58,555 bases of DNA. Source: Planctomycetaceae bacterium UBA2972. Its GTDB lineage: Bacteria; Planctomycetota; Planctomycetia; Pirellulales; Pirellulaceae. Shown in pieces: positions 8,674 to 17,790 of this stretch (position 1 is its first letter; each line of letters begins with the position of its first letter). The position numbers were made by a program, and so were the translations under genes. The stretch lies in the NCBI GenBank assembly GCA_002348315.1, contig DEAW01000153.1:1-58555 (forward strand). Reading direction: 5' to 3'. The notes under the pieces are model-generated. The model saw only the letters and a list, made by a program, of their open reading frames with translations. It made no database searches and was not told the DNA's origin.

Positions 8674-10200
8674 ATGTCAGCAAAACAACGGACTGTTTGT
8701 TTCCTTGTGATTTTTTTGTTGAGCCCAGTACTTATTCAGGCTCAGTCTGGTGTGATTGATTTTCAAATCGTCGACTCCGAAACGAAGCAACAAATCCCTG
8801 CTCGTATTCATCTCTGGGATTCCACGGGTAAATTTGTTCGTCCTCCCGCTCTTCCGTTCTGGCACGACCACTTTGTTTGTAATGGCAAAGTGCGTCTGCG
8901 CGTGCCGCCTGGGGATTATCGGTTCGAAATTGAACGCGGGCCGGAGTATCGAATTCACTACGGTAATTTCCGGATGCTCCCAGGTGCCAGGGACTCCAAG
9001 GTGATCCCGCTACAGCGAATTCTGGATATGTCAGAAAAAGGGTGGTATGCGGGAGATTTACATATTCATCGCCAGGTTAAAGATGTGCCACTTTTGATGC
9101 AGGCGGAAGATCTCTATGTCGCTCCCATCATTACATGGTGGAATAAAAAAAGTGTGTGGTCTCAAAAAGAGTTGCCAGCTGAATTGCTGCAGACGGTTGA
9201 CGGCAAGCGGTTCATGCATGTGCTCAGCGGAGAAGATGAGCGAGATGGTGGTGCACTGCTTTATCATCGGATGCCCGAAATCGTTGATATTACGGCCGGT
9301 GAAAAACACTATCCCTCATCGATGGATTATCTGATTCCGATACGACGGATGCCAGGAGTCCATGTCGATGTGGAAAAGCCCTTTTGGTGGGATACACCTT
9401 TGTGGATTGCCAGTGGAATGGTGGATTCGATTGGTCTGTTAAACAATCACATGCAACGCAGCACAATGTTGTCTAACGAAGCCTGGGGAAAACCGCGGGA
9501 TCCTAAACGATTTCCCGGAGTCCATGGAAATGGAAGATGGTCGCAGGAGATCTATTACCAAATTCTCAATACAGGGCATCGTATCGCTCCGTCAGCCGGT
9601 TCTGCTTCAGGAGTCTTGCCCAACCCGGTTGGATACAATCGAGTCTATGTTTATTGCGGCGAGGATTTTAGCTGGGATAACTGGTGGAAGAATCTAAAAG
9701 CAGGAAAGGTGGTGGTTACCAATGGCCCTCTGATGAGGCCACTGGTTAATGGCAAGCTTCCCGGACACGTTTTTGAAGCAGGGGCTGGTGAAAGCGTGAA
9801 TCTTCAGGCAACTCTTAGTTTGTCATTGCAGGACAAAGTGGAGTATCTGGAGATCGTTCGGGACGGGTTGGTCATTGAAAACGTTCCCCTGGATGAATAC
9901 GCCAAAATGGGCGGCCGTTTACCCAAAGTGGAATTTAAGGAAAGTGGCTGGATGTTGATCCGTGCCGTAACGAATAATCCCAAAACGTATCGACTGGCCA
10001 GTTCGGGGCCCTTTTATGTCGAGATTGGAGGACGGCGGCGTATTAGTCAGTCCTCCTCTCAGTTCTTTATAGATTGGTTAAAACAGCGACAGGAATTGCT
10101 TGAGATTGCCGATGCCCAACAGCGGCAGAACGTTTTACGCTATTACATCGGTGCCCAAAAGTACTGGGAAGCGGTGCTCGAAGCTGCAAATGCGGATTAA
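8674..10200 (+). CDS. Secreted CehA/McbA-family metallohydrolase-like protein
   Basis: A Sec signal peptide (residues 1-24, hydrophobic core then IQAQS) is followed by a beta-rich N-terminal domain resembling carbohydrate-binding or Ig-like folds. A PHP-like region with GDLHIHR near residue 128 comes next, then EDLYVAPIITWWN and LSGEDERDGGALL. This pattern is familiar from CehA/McbA-type hydrolases of planctomycetes. The substrate cannot be read from sequence. The ATG at 8674 is chosen because GGAGG (8660-8664) sits 9 bases upstream and the signal peptide then starts at residue 1. An upstream in-frame ATG at 8599 would add 25 residues before the signal peptide. The length is 508 residues. The gene is divergent from the DnaJ operon. 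Confidence 0.7.
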   Translation: MSAKQRTVCFLVIFLLSPVLIQAQSGVIDFQIVDSETKQQIPARIHLWDSTGKFVRPPALPFWHDHFVCNGKVRLRVPPGDYRFEIERGPEYRIHYGNFRMLPGARDSKVIPLQRILDMSEKGWYAGDLHIHRQVKDVPLLMQAEDLYVAPIITWWNKKSVWSQKELPAELLQTVDGKRFMHVLSGEDERDGGALLYHRMPEIVDITAGEKHYPSSMDYLIPIRRMPGVHVDVEKPFWWDTPLWIASGMVDSIGLLNNHMQRSTMLSNEAWGKPRDPKRFPGVHGNGRWSQEIYYQILNTGHRIAPSAGSASGVLPNPVGYNRVYVYCGEDFSWDNWWKNLKAGKVVVTNGPLMRPLVNGKLPGHVFEAGAGESVNLQATLSLSLQDKVEYLEIVRDGLVIENVPLDEYAKMGGRLPKVEFKESGWMLIRAVTNNPKTYRLASSGPFYVEIGGRRRISQSSSQFFIDWLKQRQELLEIADAQQRQNVLRYYIGAQKYWEAVLEAANAD

Positions 10201-10338
10201 CCGAAAACTCTTATCACCTAAACGTCATTGAAGTAATCCAAATAATGATGTGGTATAGTTAAAGCAGGAAACAAGCGTGTTTGTCGAACAGTACAAGTAC
10301 GAACCAATAAACCATCCTTGGTGAAAAGGGAGAATGAC

Positions 10339-11796
10339 ATGGGAAGTAAGAATCGTCGTCAATTCTTGGAAGAGTCAATGTTGGCAGCCGCAACCGCTGC
10401 TGCAGCTACGACTCCGGCAATTGTTGCTGCACAGGAAACACAAAGTAAAAGTCCTAACGAGAAATTAGGTGTGGCAGTTGTCGGTGTGCGTGGACGTGGT
10501 GGAAGCCATATCGGTGCTTTTGCTGGACGCCAGGATACTGAAATCCTTTACATCTGTGATGCAGACCGTGATGTCGGCGGCCGTCGTGCGGAAGAGGTTG
10601 GTAAGCGACAGGGCGGAAACGTTCCCACCTTCGAAGAGGACATTCGTAAAGTTCTGGAAGATGACCGCGTTGACATTGTCAGTATTGCCACTCCTAACCA
10701 CTGGCATGCTTTGGGAGCAATCTGGGCCATGCAGGCTGGTAAAGACGTTTATGTCGAAAAGCCAGTCAGTCACAACGTTTCCGAAGGTGCTCGCATCGTG
10801 GAAACCGCGCGTAAATACAATCGCATTTGCCAGACAGGGACTCAGTCACGTTCTAACCCCGGAATGCAGTCACTGATCGAATTCGTCCAGACCGGCGGAA
10901 TTGGTGAAGTGAAGGTAGCTCGTGGTCTTTGCTACAAACGACGAAAGTCGATTGGTGAGCGGGGAACCTATGACGCACCGAAAAATGTAAACTATGACCT
11001 CTGGCTTGGCCCGGCACCGGAGAAAAGTGTCTCACGCCCTCAGTTCCATTATGACTGGCACTGGCAGTGGGATTACGGGAATGGTGACCTCGGGAATCAG
11101 GGGATTCACCAGATGGATATCGCTCGCTGGGGCCTGAATATCGATCGTCTATGCGTATCGACGTTGAGCTACGGTGGCCGTTTCGGTTACGTTGATGCCG
11201 GTGAAACAGCCAATACTCAGGTTGTATCACATGGTTATGGCGAGAAGTCCCTGATCTTTGAAGTACGTGGTCTGGAAACGGCCGCCTATAAGGGTGCCAA
11301 GATCGGAGTGATCTTTGAAGGAACCGAAGGCTATGCCGTCTGTCCTTCTTACAACAACGGAACTGCCTTTGATAAAGATGGGAACCAGATCAAATCCTTC
11401 TCCGGAGGTGGTGACCACTTTGCCAACTTTGTAAAAGCCGTTCGAGCTCGTGATCATAAACTGCTCAATGCAGATATTCACGAAGGGCACCTTTCAAGTG
11501 CGCTTTGCCACCTAGGAAATATCTCCCTTAACTGTGGTGGTAAGCTGGATATCGATAAAGCGAAAGAAGCGCTCGATAAGCATATTTCACAGGATGATGT
11601 CCACGATACATTCCAGCGTACGCTCGCTCATGGCAATGACAATCAAGTGGATTACGCCACGACACCATTCTCCTTCGGTGAACTGCTGGAAATTAACCCG
11701 GCTGATGAATCGATTGTTGGCAATGAAAAAGCAAGCCAGTTGTTGTCTCGTGAATATCGTAAACCATTTGAAGTACCGGCCGCTGGCCAGGTGTAG
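10339..11796 (+). CDS. Gfo/Idh/MocA-family oxidoreductase with Tat signal
   Basis: This is an NAD(P)-dependent sugar or polyol oxidoreductase of the Gfo/Idh/MocA family. The N-terminus has a twin-arginine-type signal (NRRQFLEES followed by an Ala-rich hydrophobic stretch and AQE), so export with cofactor bound is predicted. The Rossmann part starts near residue 50 with GVAVVGVRGRGGSH, and EKPVSHNVSEGARIV contains the EKP motif. The C-terminal domain carries GDLGNQGIHQMDIARWGL. The ATG at 10339 is favoured over an upstream TTG because AGGGAG sits 6 bases before it. The length is 485 residues. A strong terminator follows. The substrate is unknown. Confidence 0.88.
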   Translation: MGSKNRRQFLEESMLAAATAAAATTPAIVAAQETQSKSPNEKLGVAVVGVRGRGGSHIGAFAGRQDTEILYICDADRDVGGRRAEEVGKRQGGNVPTFEEDIRKVLEDDRVDIVSIATPNHWHALGAIWAMQAGKDVYVEKPVSHNVSEGARIVETARKYNRICQTGTQSRSNPGMQSLIEFVQTGGIGEVKVARGLCYKRRKSIGERGTYDAPKNVNYDLWLGPAPEKSVSRPQFHYDWHWQWDYGNGDLGNQGIHQMDIARWGLNIDRLCVSTLSYGGRFGYVDAGETANTQVVSHGYGEKSLIFEVRGLETAAYKGAKIGVIFEGTEGYAVCPSYNNGTAFDKDGNQIKSFSGGGDHFANFVKAVRARDHKLLNADIHEGHLSSALCHLGNISLNCGGKLDIDKAKEALDKHISQDDVHDTFQRTLAHGNDNQVDYATTPFSFGELLEINPADESIVGNEKASQLLSREYRKPFEVPAAGQV

Positions 11797-11858
11797 TGGT
11801 TTCAAAGTGTAGATTCGGTACGCCCGATTTTACGCTGACAAGAAACTTGTTTACTGAC

Positions 11859-11896
11859 AACGCCGACCATCCTCAGATTGATGGTCGGCGTTTTTT
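11859..11896 (+). terminator. Strong Rho-independent terminator
   Basis: A perfect 12-bp stem (11859-11870 with 11881-11892, GC-rich CGCCGACCAT core) closes a 10-base loop and leads into six T residues at 11891-11896. It ends the oxidoreductase transcript just before the pseudouridine synthase gene. Confidence 0.93.
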
Positions 11897-11930
11897 CTTA
11901 TGGAAAGCCGCGGATTGATCTGGAGATTAA

Positions 11931-12644
11931 ATGGAAGCATTGCTTGGAGAGATTGAGATACTGTACGAGCAGGGACCGTGCCTCCTGATTAATAAACCGG
12001 GAGGGCTACTTACGCAGGCGCCTCCCCATATCGACAGTGTGGAAATGCGACTAAAAAAGTTTATTCGCGTTCGTGACGAGAAGCCTGGTCGCGTTTATCT
12101 GGCTGTACCCCATCGGTTGGATCGGCCGGTGACCGGAGTGATGGTATTCGCACTGCATCAGCGAGCGGCCAAGAGGATTTCCAATCAATTTCAACAGCGG
12201 TTGGTCGAGAAGGAATATTGGGCCTGTGTCGAAGGTCATGTCGAGGAACAGCAAGGTACTTTTGTTGATTTCATGCGTAAAGTACCGGGAGAGGCTCGCA
12301 GCGAAATCTGTCAGGAAGATGGAGACCAGGCCAAGCAGGCAGTGCTGTATTATCGAGTCATCCAGCGTGCCGAAAATAAAACCTGGCTGGCAATCCAATT
12401 GGAGACAGGACGCACTCATCAAATTCGTCTGCAGTGTGGGAGTCGTGGCTATCCGATCATCGGTGACTCGCTGTATGGCTCCAACCGGACATTTGGTGAG
12501 CACCATGAGGATGAACGTCGTCGTTGTATTGCCTTGCATTCCCGACGGCTTAAGCTCCGTCATCCGATGGTCGATCAAACCGTGGATATTACCGCACCAC
12601 TACCGGAAACATGGAGGCAGGCAGGTATTTCCCTGAAAGTCTGA
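11931..12644 (+). CDS. RluA-family RNA pseudouridine synthase
   Basis: It isomerises uridine to pseudouridine in rRNA or tRNA. The 237-residue protein has the family signature with the catalytic Asp in HRLDRPVTG near residue 63, an N-terminal INKPGGLLTQ, and ETGRTHQIRLQC in the second half. There is no S4 domain, so it resembles the short RluA, RluC-catalytic or TruC-like members. Which RNA site it modifies cannot be told. TGGAG lies 7 bases before the ATG. It sits alone between a terminator and the mqn genes. Confidence 0.9.
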   Translation: MEALLGEIEILYEQGPCLLINKPGGLLTQAPPHIDSVEMRLKKFIRVRDEKPGRVYLAVPHRLDRPVTGVMVFALHQRAAKRISNQFQQRLVEKEYWACVEGHVEEQQGTFVDFMRKVPGEARSEICQEDGDQAKQAVLYYRVIQRAENKTWLAIQLETGRTHQIRLQCGSRGYPIIGDSLYGSNRTFGEHHEDERRRCIALHSRRLKLRHPMVDQTVDITAPLPETWRQAGISLKV

Positions 12645-12732
12645 CTTCCTGACATTGCAATTTACGGAATTTGCAGTCGTGGAAGGTGATTTAAGACCGT
12701 GTAGGTACGGTTCTAATAAGTGAAACCCCAAC

Positions 12733-12738
12733 TATAAT
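12733..12738 (+). promoter_or_regulatory. Possible -10 element for the mqn run
   Basis: A perfect TATAAT lies 81 bases upstream of the mqnA start in a 174-base gap. The matching -35 position (about 12710-12715) is a poor match to TTGACA, so this is only a candidate. The same gap also has an imperfect TGCAA/TTGCA dyad near 12657-12676. Confidence 0.3.
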
Positions 12739-12818
12739 GATGGATTGATTGGAAAGCATGCAAGTTGCACTTTCCTTTCTCTGTTTAGATTCAATCTTTA
12801 GGAAAAATAACGAGCATT

Positions 12819-13607
12819 ATGGGAATGGATCGTCCTGTAAAAATTGGAGCCGTCTCTTATTTGAACACCAAACCACTGGTGTTTGGTTTGCAGGAGCGTT
12901 TGCCCAATGCAGAAATTATTTTTGACTTGCCCAGTCGATTGGCAGATGGCTTAGCACAGAGGCAACTCGATATTGCGCTGATTCCGACGGTCGAATACTT
13001 TCAGGATCCGGATTACCAGATCGTTTCGGATGCTTGTATCGCCTGTCGAGGTGAAGTCTATAGTGTGTCGTTATTAAGTCGTTGTAACAGTGTTGATATT
13101 AAAACACTTGCGCTCGACGAAGGCTCCCGTACGAGTGCATCGTTGGTGCAGGTGTTGTTGAAGAAACGGTTGGGGATTGTTCCGGAGTTACACCCCTTTC
13201 CCATTGGAAGTGATTTGGATGAGTTGTCTACCGATGCCATGTTGATCATTGGGGACCGTGCTATGCACGTGGAAAAATCTCAATTTGCTGAGACTTGGGA
13301 CTTAGGGCAACAGTGGGTCGACTGGACGGGACTGCCCTTTGTCTTTGCGATGTGGACTGCTCGGGCTGATTTAGATTTTGACCTGACTGAAATTGAACAG
13401 GCTCTGTCAGCTGCTCGGGATGATGGTGTTGCCAATCTTGGTGAGATTGCTGCCAGGCATGCCGCGGAATTAGGTATTTCACAGCAACAGTGCGAAGTCT
13501 ATCTGAAAGATCATTTATACTTTTATTTAGGTGAACGTGAACGGCAGGGGCAGGAACTGTTTCGCCAGTACGTGGATGAATTAACAACCGTTCCACAAAA
13601 CGGGTAG
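12819..13607 (+). CDS. mqnA: Chorismate dehydratase MqnA (futalosine menaquinone pathway)
   Basis: MqnA dehydrates chorismate to 3-enolpyruvoyl-benzoate, the first step of the futalosine route to menaquinone. The 262-residue protein has the characteristic start GAVSYLNTKPL, followed by LPSRLADGLAQRQLDIALIP and a periplasmic-binding-like fold with GDRAM and the LPFVFAMWTA stretch. A GGA-rich Shine-Dalgarno lies upstream of the ATG at 12819. An in-frame ATG at 12825 is an alternative. mqnC follows within a few bases, which supports the pathway assignment. Confidence 0.93.
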   Translation: MGMDRPVKIGAVSYLNTKPLVFGLQERLPNAEIIFDLPSRLADGLAQRQLDIALIPTVEYFQDPDYQIVSDACIACRGEVYSVSLLSRCNSVDIKTLALDEGSRTSASLVQVLLKKRLGIVPELHPFPIGSDLDELSTDAMLIIGDRAMHVEKSQFAETWDLGQQWVDWTGLPFVFAMWTARADLDFDLTEIEQALSAARDDGVANLGEIAARHAAELGISQQQCEVYLKDHLYFYLGERERQGQELFRQYVDELTTVPQNG

Positions 13608-13618
13608 AAGTGTTAACG

Positions 13619-14779
13619 ATGACTGACATCAAACCGATACTTGAAAAGGCTGTTGCCGGAGAACGAATTTCCCGGGAAGAAGGCATTGCCTTGATGAAGT
13701 CACGGGACCTGGCTGCCATTGGAAAGGCAGCCAATGCAGTTACCCAACGCCTGCATCCCGAGTCGTACCGGACGTACAACATTGATCGGAATATTAACTA
13801 CACGAATATCTGCACTGCCATTTGCGACTTCTGTGCTTTTTACAGACGTCCCAATAGCGATGAAGGTTGGGTGCTGGAACGTGAAGAGTTATTACAAAAG
13901 ATCGAAGAAACGGTTGCCTTAGGTGGTGATCAGATTCTCATGCAGGGCGGTCTGCACCACAAATACAAGCTCGATTGGTACGAGCAACTCTGCCACGATA
14001 TTAAAGCACGGTTTCCTCAGGTAAATATCCACGGGTTTAGTCCTCCCGAGTTATATCACTTTACAAAACTGAACCGTATCTCCATCGAAGAAGTACTCAC
14101 TCGCCTGAAAGCGGCCGGGCTTGGTAGTATTCCTGGTGGAGGAGCCGAAATTCTGGTGGATCGGGTACGCGATGGGATTACTCGCGGGAAAGTCGATAGT
14201 GACAACTGGTTGAATGTGATGCGGACTTGGCATCAGATGGGTGGCCATTCAAGCGCCACGATGATGTATGGACATATTGAAACGCTGGAAGAACGCATCG
14301 AACATATGGATCGTATTCGACAATTGCAGGATGAAACAGGCGGTTTCACAGCCTTTATTTCCTGGACATTTCAGCCGGACAATACCCCTTTATCCGACAT
14401 CCAGCCTTTGGGTTCCTACGAGTATCTGAAAGTCCAGGCCATTTCGCGTCTCTACCTCGACAATGTCCCTAATATTCAATCGAGTTGGGTCACACAGGGA
14501 TTAAAGATTGGGCAGCTAGCATTGCTTTACGGAGCGAATGATATGGGCAGCCTGATGATTGAAGAGAATGTTGTGGCTGAAGCCGGGACCGTGCACTATC
14601 TGACGTTAGATCAGATTCGTGATTCTATCTCAGAATTGGGATTTACTCCTCGCCAACGAAACGTCCATTACGAGTTAATGGATCAAAGCCATGAAAAACG
14701 GGCAGTCGAAGCCAATCGCGAATGGATTCAACGACGAGTCGAACAACAGCAAGCTCCTTTGGTTCAATTGTCGACATAG
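13619..14779 (+). CDS. mqnC: Cyclic dehypoxanthinyl futalosine synthase MqnC (radical SAM)
   Basis: MqnC is a radical SAM enzyme that cyclises dehypoxanthinyl futalosine in menaquinone synthesis. The [4Fe-4S]-binding triad is visible in CTAICDFC (CxxxCxxC) near residues 63-70. Downstream are the family stretches ILMQGGLHHKY, GFSPPEL and LGSIPGGGAEIL, and the family's HxxxGGHSSATMMYGHIE. A GTG at 13610 could add three residues, but the ATG at 13619 gives the usual N-terminus. The gene starts 11 bases after mqnA. The length is 386 residues. MqnE and MqnB genes were not found in this window. Confidence 0.94.
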   Translation: MTDIKPILEKAVAGERISREEGIALMKSRDLAAIGKAANAVTQRLHPESYRTYNIDRNINYTNICTAICDFCAFYRRPNSDEGWVLEREELLQKIEETVALGGDQILMQGGLHHKYKLDWYEQLCHDIKARFPQVNIHGFSPPELYHFTKLNRISIEEVLTRLKAAGLGSIPGGGAEILVDRVRDGITRGKVDSDNWLNVMRTWHQMGGHSSATMMYGHIETLEERIEHMDRIRQLQDETGGFTAFISWTFQPDNTPLSDIQPLGSYEYLKVQAISRLYLDNVPNIQSSWVTQGLKIGQLALLYGANDMGSLMIEENVVAEAGTVHYLTLDQIRDSISELGFTPRQRNVHYELMDQSHEKRAVEANREWIQRRVEQQQAPLVQLST

Positions 14780-14815
14780 TCGCGAGTTGAATCCCATTAC
14801 AGAACGGATGATTTC

Positions 14816-15571
14816 ATGATCGTCGTTGAGAATCTACGTAAAAGCTATCCGGATCTGGAGTTTGACGAAGTTAAAGCTGTTGATGGCGTGAGTTTTCGGT
14901 GTGAACCGGGACAGATCTTTGGTCTGCTCGGGCCAAACGGAGCAGGTAAAACCACCGTCCTGCGGACACTCGCAACCCTGTTGAAACCTACGTCAGGCCG
15001 AGCAACCATTGCTGGCTTTGATGTGGAGACGCAGGCTGAGCAGGTTCGTCGAAATATTGGATTCGTTTCCAATAACACTTCCAATTATGACCGTATGTCC
15101 GCTCGTGAAATGGTCGAGTTTTTTGGACGTTTGCACGGGATGCCGGAAGAAGCTCTGCAACAACGAGCCCAATTAGTCTACCAGCAGTTGCAGATGACCG
15201 AATTTCTGGAAGTTTCCGGTGGCAAGATGTCGACCGGTATGAAACAGAAAGTTTCGATCGCTCGGGCCATCATTCATAATCCTCCGGTTTTGATCTTTGA
15301 CGAAGCGACGGTTGGCCTCGATGTGTTAGTTGGACGTTCCCTGCAGGACACCGTGCTGGAATTAAAGGAGCAGGGTAAGTGTATTCTTTACTCGACGCAT
15401 CATATGCGTGAAGTTGAACGCGTCTGTGACCAAATTGCGATCATGCACAATGGGAAGATCTTATGTGAAGGGACGCAACAGCAATTACGCGAGAAGTATA
15501 TGCAAGATGATTTGGAAGATGTGTTTTTTGAACTGATGGATCAGCAGTCTGCGGCTGAAGGTGTTGTATGA
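14816..15571 (+). CDS. ABC transporter ATP-binding protein, NatA-like
   Basis: This is the nucleotide-binding subunit of an ABC-2 exporter. Of 251 residues, Walker A is GPNGAGKTT near 40-48, the Q-loop region is FVSNNTSN, and the signature appears as STGMKQKVSIARA, the form typical of NatA sodium-efflux ATPases. Walker B is VLIFDEATVGLD, with the switch His in STHHMREVE. Its last codon overlaps the permease ATG (ATGA at 15568-15571), so the two are translationally coupled. It sits between mqnC and a candidate deaminase. The transported substrate is unproven. Confidence 0.9.
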   Translation: MIVVENLRKSYPDLEFDEVKAVDGVSFRCEPGQIFGLLGPNGAGKTTVLRTLATLLKPTSGRATIAGFDVETQAEQVRRNIGFVSNNTSNYDRMSAREMVEFFGRLHGMPEEALQQRAQLVYQQLQMTEFLEVSGGKMSTGMKQKVSIARAIIHNPPVLIFDEATVGLDVLVGRSLQDTVLELKEQGKCILYSTHHMREVERVCDQIAIMHNGKILCEGTQQQLREKYMQDDLEDVFFELMDQQSAAEGVV

Positions 15572-17790
15572 ATTGGTTCAACGTCAGGAAACTTTTTATT
15601 CGCGAGTTGCTGGGACAACTACGTGACCGGCGAACTATCTTCACAACCGTTCTGCTGCCCGTGATGATTTATCCCGTTTTGGGACTGGTGATGATGCAGG
15701 TCGCTCAGTTTGTGACTGAGAATTCGAGCAAAGTTGTCTTTGTGGGTCAGTATTCCTTCTCCGAATTTCCGGAGTTGATTCAACACGATCCCACGTCAGC
15801 AGTGCTGGATGGAGAACTCCAGTTGCCCGATGCTCTCTTGAGTGTTGTTGCCGAAGAGTTTCCGGAACATGCGACTGTGGATGGAGTTCAACAGTCCCTA
15901 CAGCAACGTCTAGATAGCAAAGAATTTGATGCCGCTTTGATATTGTCACCACAGTTCCACGAATACTTGCAGTATTTGAAGGCAGCAGTGGAGAGTGGCA
16001 GGTCTGCAAGAGAGGAGCTAGAGAAACTTGATCCGTCCGAGATTCCAGGGCCGGTTATTGTTTATAACTCGGTTGCAGATAAATCGAAGATTGCTCGAGC
16101 CAGAATTTCCAATCTGCTGGAACATTGGGAAGAACGAGTGCGTGATACGTTGTTTGAATTGGGGAATCTTCCCTCCGGAGTTGCCACGCCTATAGCGCTT
16201 CAGTTAGACGATATTGCTCCGGAGGAGAGTCAGGCCGCCGAGTTTTGGGCCAGTATGATTCCAATCATGTTATTGCTCTGGACGCTGTCAGGAGCGTTTT
16301 ATCCTGCCGTGGATCTGTGTGCAGGCGAAAAAGAACGTGGCACGTTGGAGACGCTGCTTTGTGGGCCGGCGAAGCGAGTCGAAATCGTCACAGGCAAATT
16401 ATTGACGGTCATGTGCTTCAGCTTTGCAACATCGTTGGCCAATCTGGTGGCAATCGCCTTTACCGGCGTTTTTATGATTTCCAAAGTCATGCCAGTAGGC
16501 AGTGACTTACATGCCAAACTTGGAGTGTTTCCCGGATGGAGTATCTTGTGGAGTCTCGTTGTGCTCATTCCTTTGGTCGCCATGTTTAGTGCGTTGGCAC
16601 TGGCGGCTGCAACCTTCGCTCGTAGTAGCAAGGAAGGCCAATACTATATGATGCCGCTGTTAATGTTGGCCCTGCCACTCTCAATGATCAGTGTTATGCC
16701 CAATGTCGAATTGGATTTAGGAACGAGCCTGATTCCGGTGGCTGGCTCTGCATTGCTGCTACGCAATCTTGTTGAGTCCCAGTTTGATGTCGCTCTGCGA
16801 TTTGCAATTCCAGTGATGGCAAGTAGTGCCTTTTGTTGTTATCTCACTGTGCGTTGGGCAACCTTTCAGTTTAATAGTGAAGCAGTGTTGTTTCGTGAGA
16901 GTGAGAAATGGGATATTCGTCTGTGGGTGAGGCAACTTTTCCGGAATAAGCCCATTCTTCCTACCGGCGGAATGGCTATCTTTGCTGCGATTTCAATCCT
17001 GATGTTGCGATACATTGCCAGTGCCTCAGCAACGACGCCCGAAACGTATCAAGATTTTGTTTTCGACAATAGTTTGTCGCTCGTGTTGACCGTTGGTGTC
17101 CCTGCCATCCTGGTAGCGTGCTTGTTGACTCGCTCTCCTGCCAGCGCGTTGCGGTTGAAAATGCCATCGTTGAGCATTCTGGGGATAGCCATCGTCCTTC
17201 CCTTTTTACTTCATCCGTCGGTGATCTGGCTCGGCGAAGCGATCCAGTATCTTTATCCGATCAACCCCGGCATGAAGGCCGCAACGGCAGGTTTGGAGCA
17301 AATGTTGGGAACTGCACCGTTGTATGCGATGTTGATCGCTATTGCGTTTGTTCCTGGTGTGTTCGAAGAATTGGCGTTTCGTGGGATTATCTTAACGGGA
17401 TTAGAGAAAGATGCCAGACCTTCCTCCGCGATCTTCGTCTCGGCAGCATTTTTCGGTATTACTCACGGAATCTTGCAGCAGTCTCTTAATGCCTTTGTGA
17501 TTGGAATTCTACTTGGATATGTTGCTGTACGATGTGGTAGTCTGATTCCGACAATCATCATGCATATCCTGCATAACGGTATTACGGTGATCTTGAGTCG
17601 TGAAGGTACGGCTGATGCCATTTCTGGTCTATTGATAGACCACAATGGTGGCAAAATCTATTCTCCGGCCGTTGCGGTTATCGGAGCATTAGTGGCAATC
17701 GTCCTGCTGGTGATACTCCATAAAATCACAAAATCCCATGATGTAGATCCGGTTCCGGAGTCCGAGTCGCCACAGGGTGTCTATGGCTAA
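15568..17790 (+). CDS. ABC-2 permease (NatB-like) fused to CPBP/CAAX protease domain
   Basis: This is a 740-residue membrane protein. The N-terminal half has an ABC-2 pattern: one helix near 20-45, a large extracytoplasmic segment to about 225, then a helix block with CAGEKERGTLETLLCGPAKR, typical of NatB-type permeases. The C-terminal half, from about 480, is a CPBP (Abi/CAAX protease-like) membrane domain. It carries Glu600-Glu601 and Arg605 in FEELAFRG, His633 in FGITHG, and a third motif HILHNG. All catalytic positions of a CPBP glutamic protease appear retained. Both ends overlap neighbours: 4 bases with the ATPase and 8 with the amidohydrolase. The fusion suggests a protease physically tied to an exporter. 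Function is inferred. Confidence 0.85.
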   Translation: MNWFNVRKLFIRELLGQLRDRRTIFTTVLLPVMIYPVLGLVMMQVAQFVTENSSKVVFVGQYSFSEFPELIQHDPTSAVLDGELQLPDALLSVVAEEFPEHATVDGVQQSLQQRLDSKEFDAALILSPQFHEYLQYLKAAVESGRSAREELEKLDPSEIPGPVIVYNSVADKSKIARARISNLLEHWEERVRDTLFELGNLPSGVATPIALQLDDIAPEESQAAEFWASMIPIMLLLWTLSGAFYPAVDLCAGEKERGTLETLLCGPAKRVEIVTGKLLTVMCFSFATSLANLVAIAFTGVFMISKVMPVGSDLHAKLGVFPGWSILWSLVVLIPLVAMFSALALAAATFARSSKEGQYYMMPLLMLALPLSMISVMPNVELDLGTSLIPVAGSALLLRNLVESQFDVALRFAIPVMASSAFCCYLTVRWATFQFNSEAVLFRESEKWDIRLWVRQLFRNKPILPTGGMAIFAAISILMLRYIASASATTPETYQDFVFDNSLSLVLTVGVPAILVACLLTRSPASALRLKMPSLSILGIAIVLPFLLHPSVIWLGEAIQYLYPINPGMKAATAGLEQMLGTAPLYAMLIAIAFVPGVFEELAFRGIILTGLEKDARPSSAIFVSAAFFGITHGILQQSLNAFVIGILLGYVAVRCGSLIPTIIMHILHNGITVILSREGTADAISGLLIDHNGGKIYSPAVAVIGALVAIVLLVILHKITKSHDVDPVPESESPQGVYG

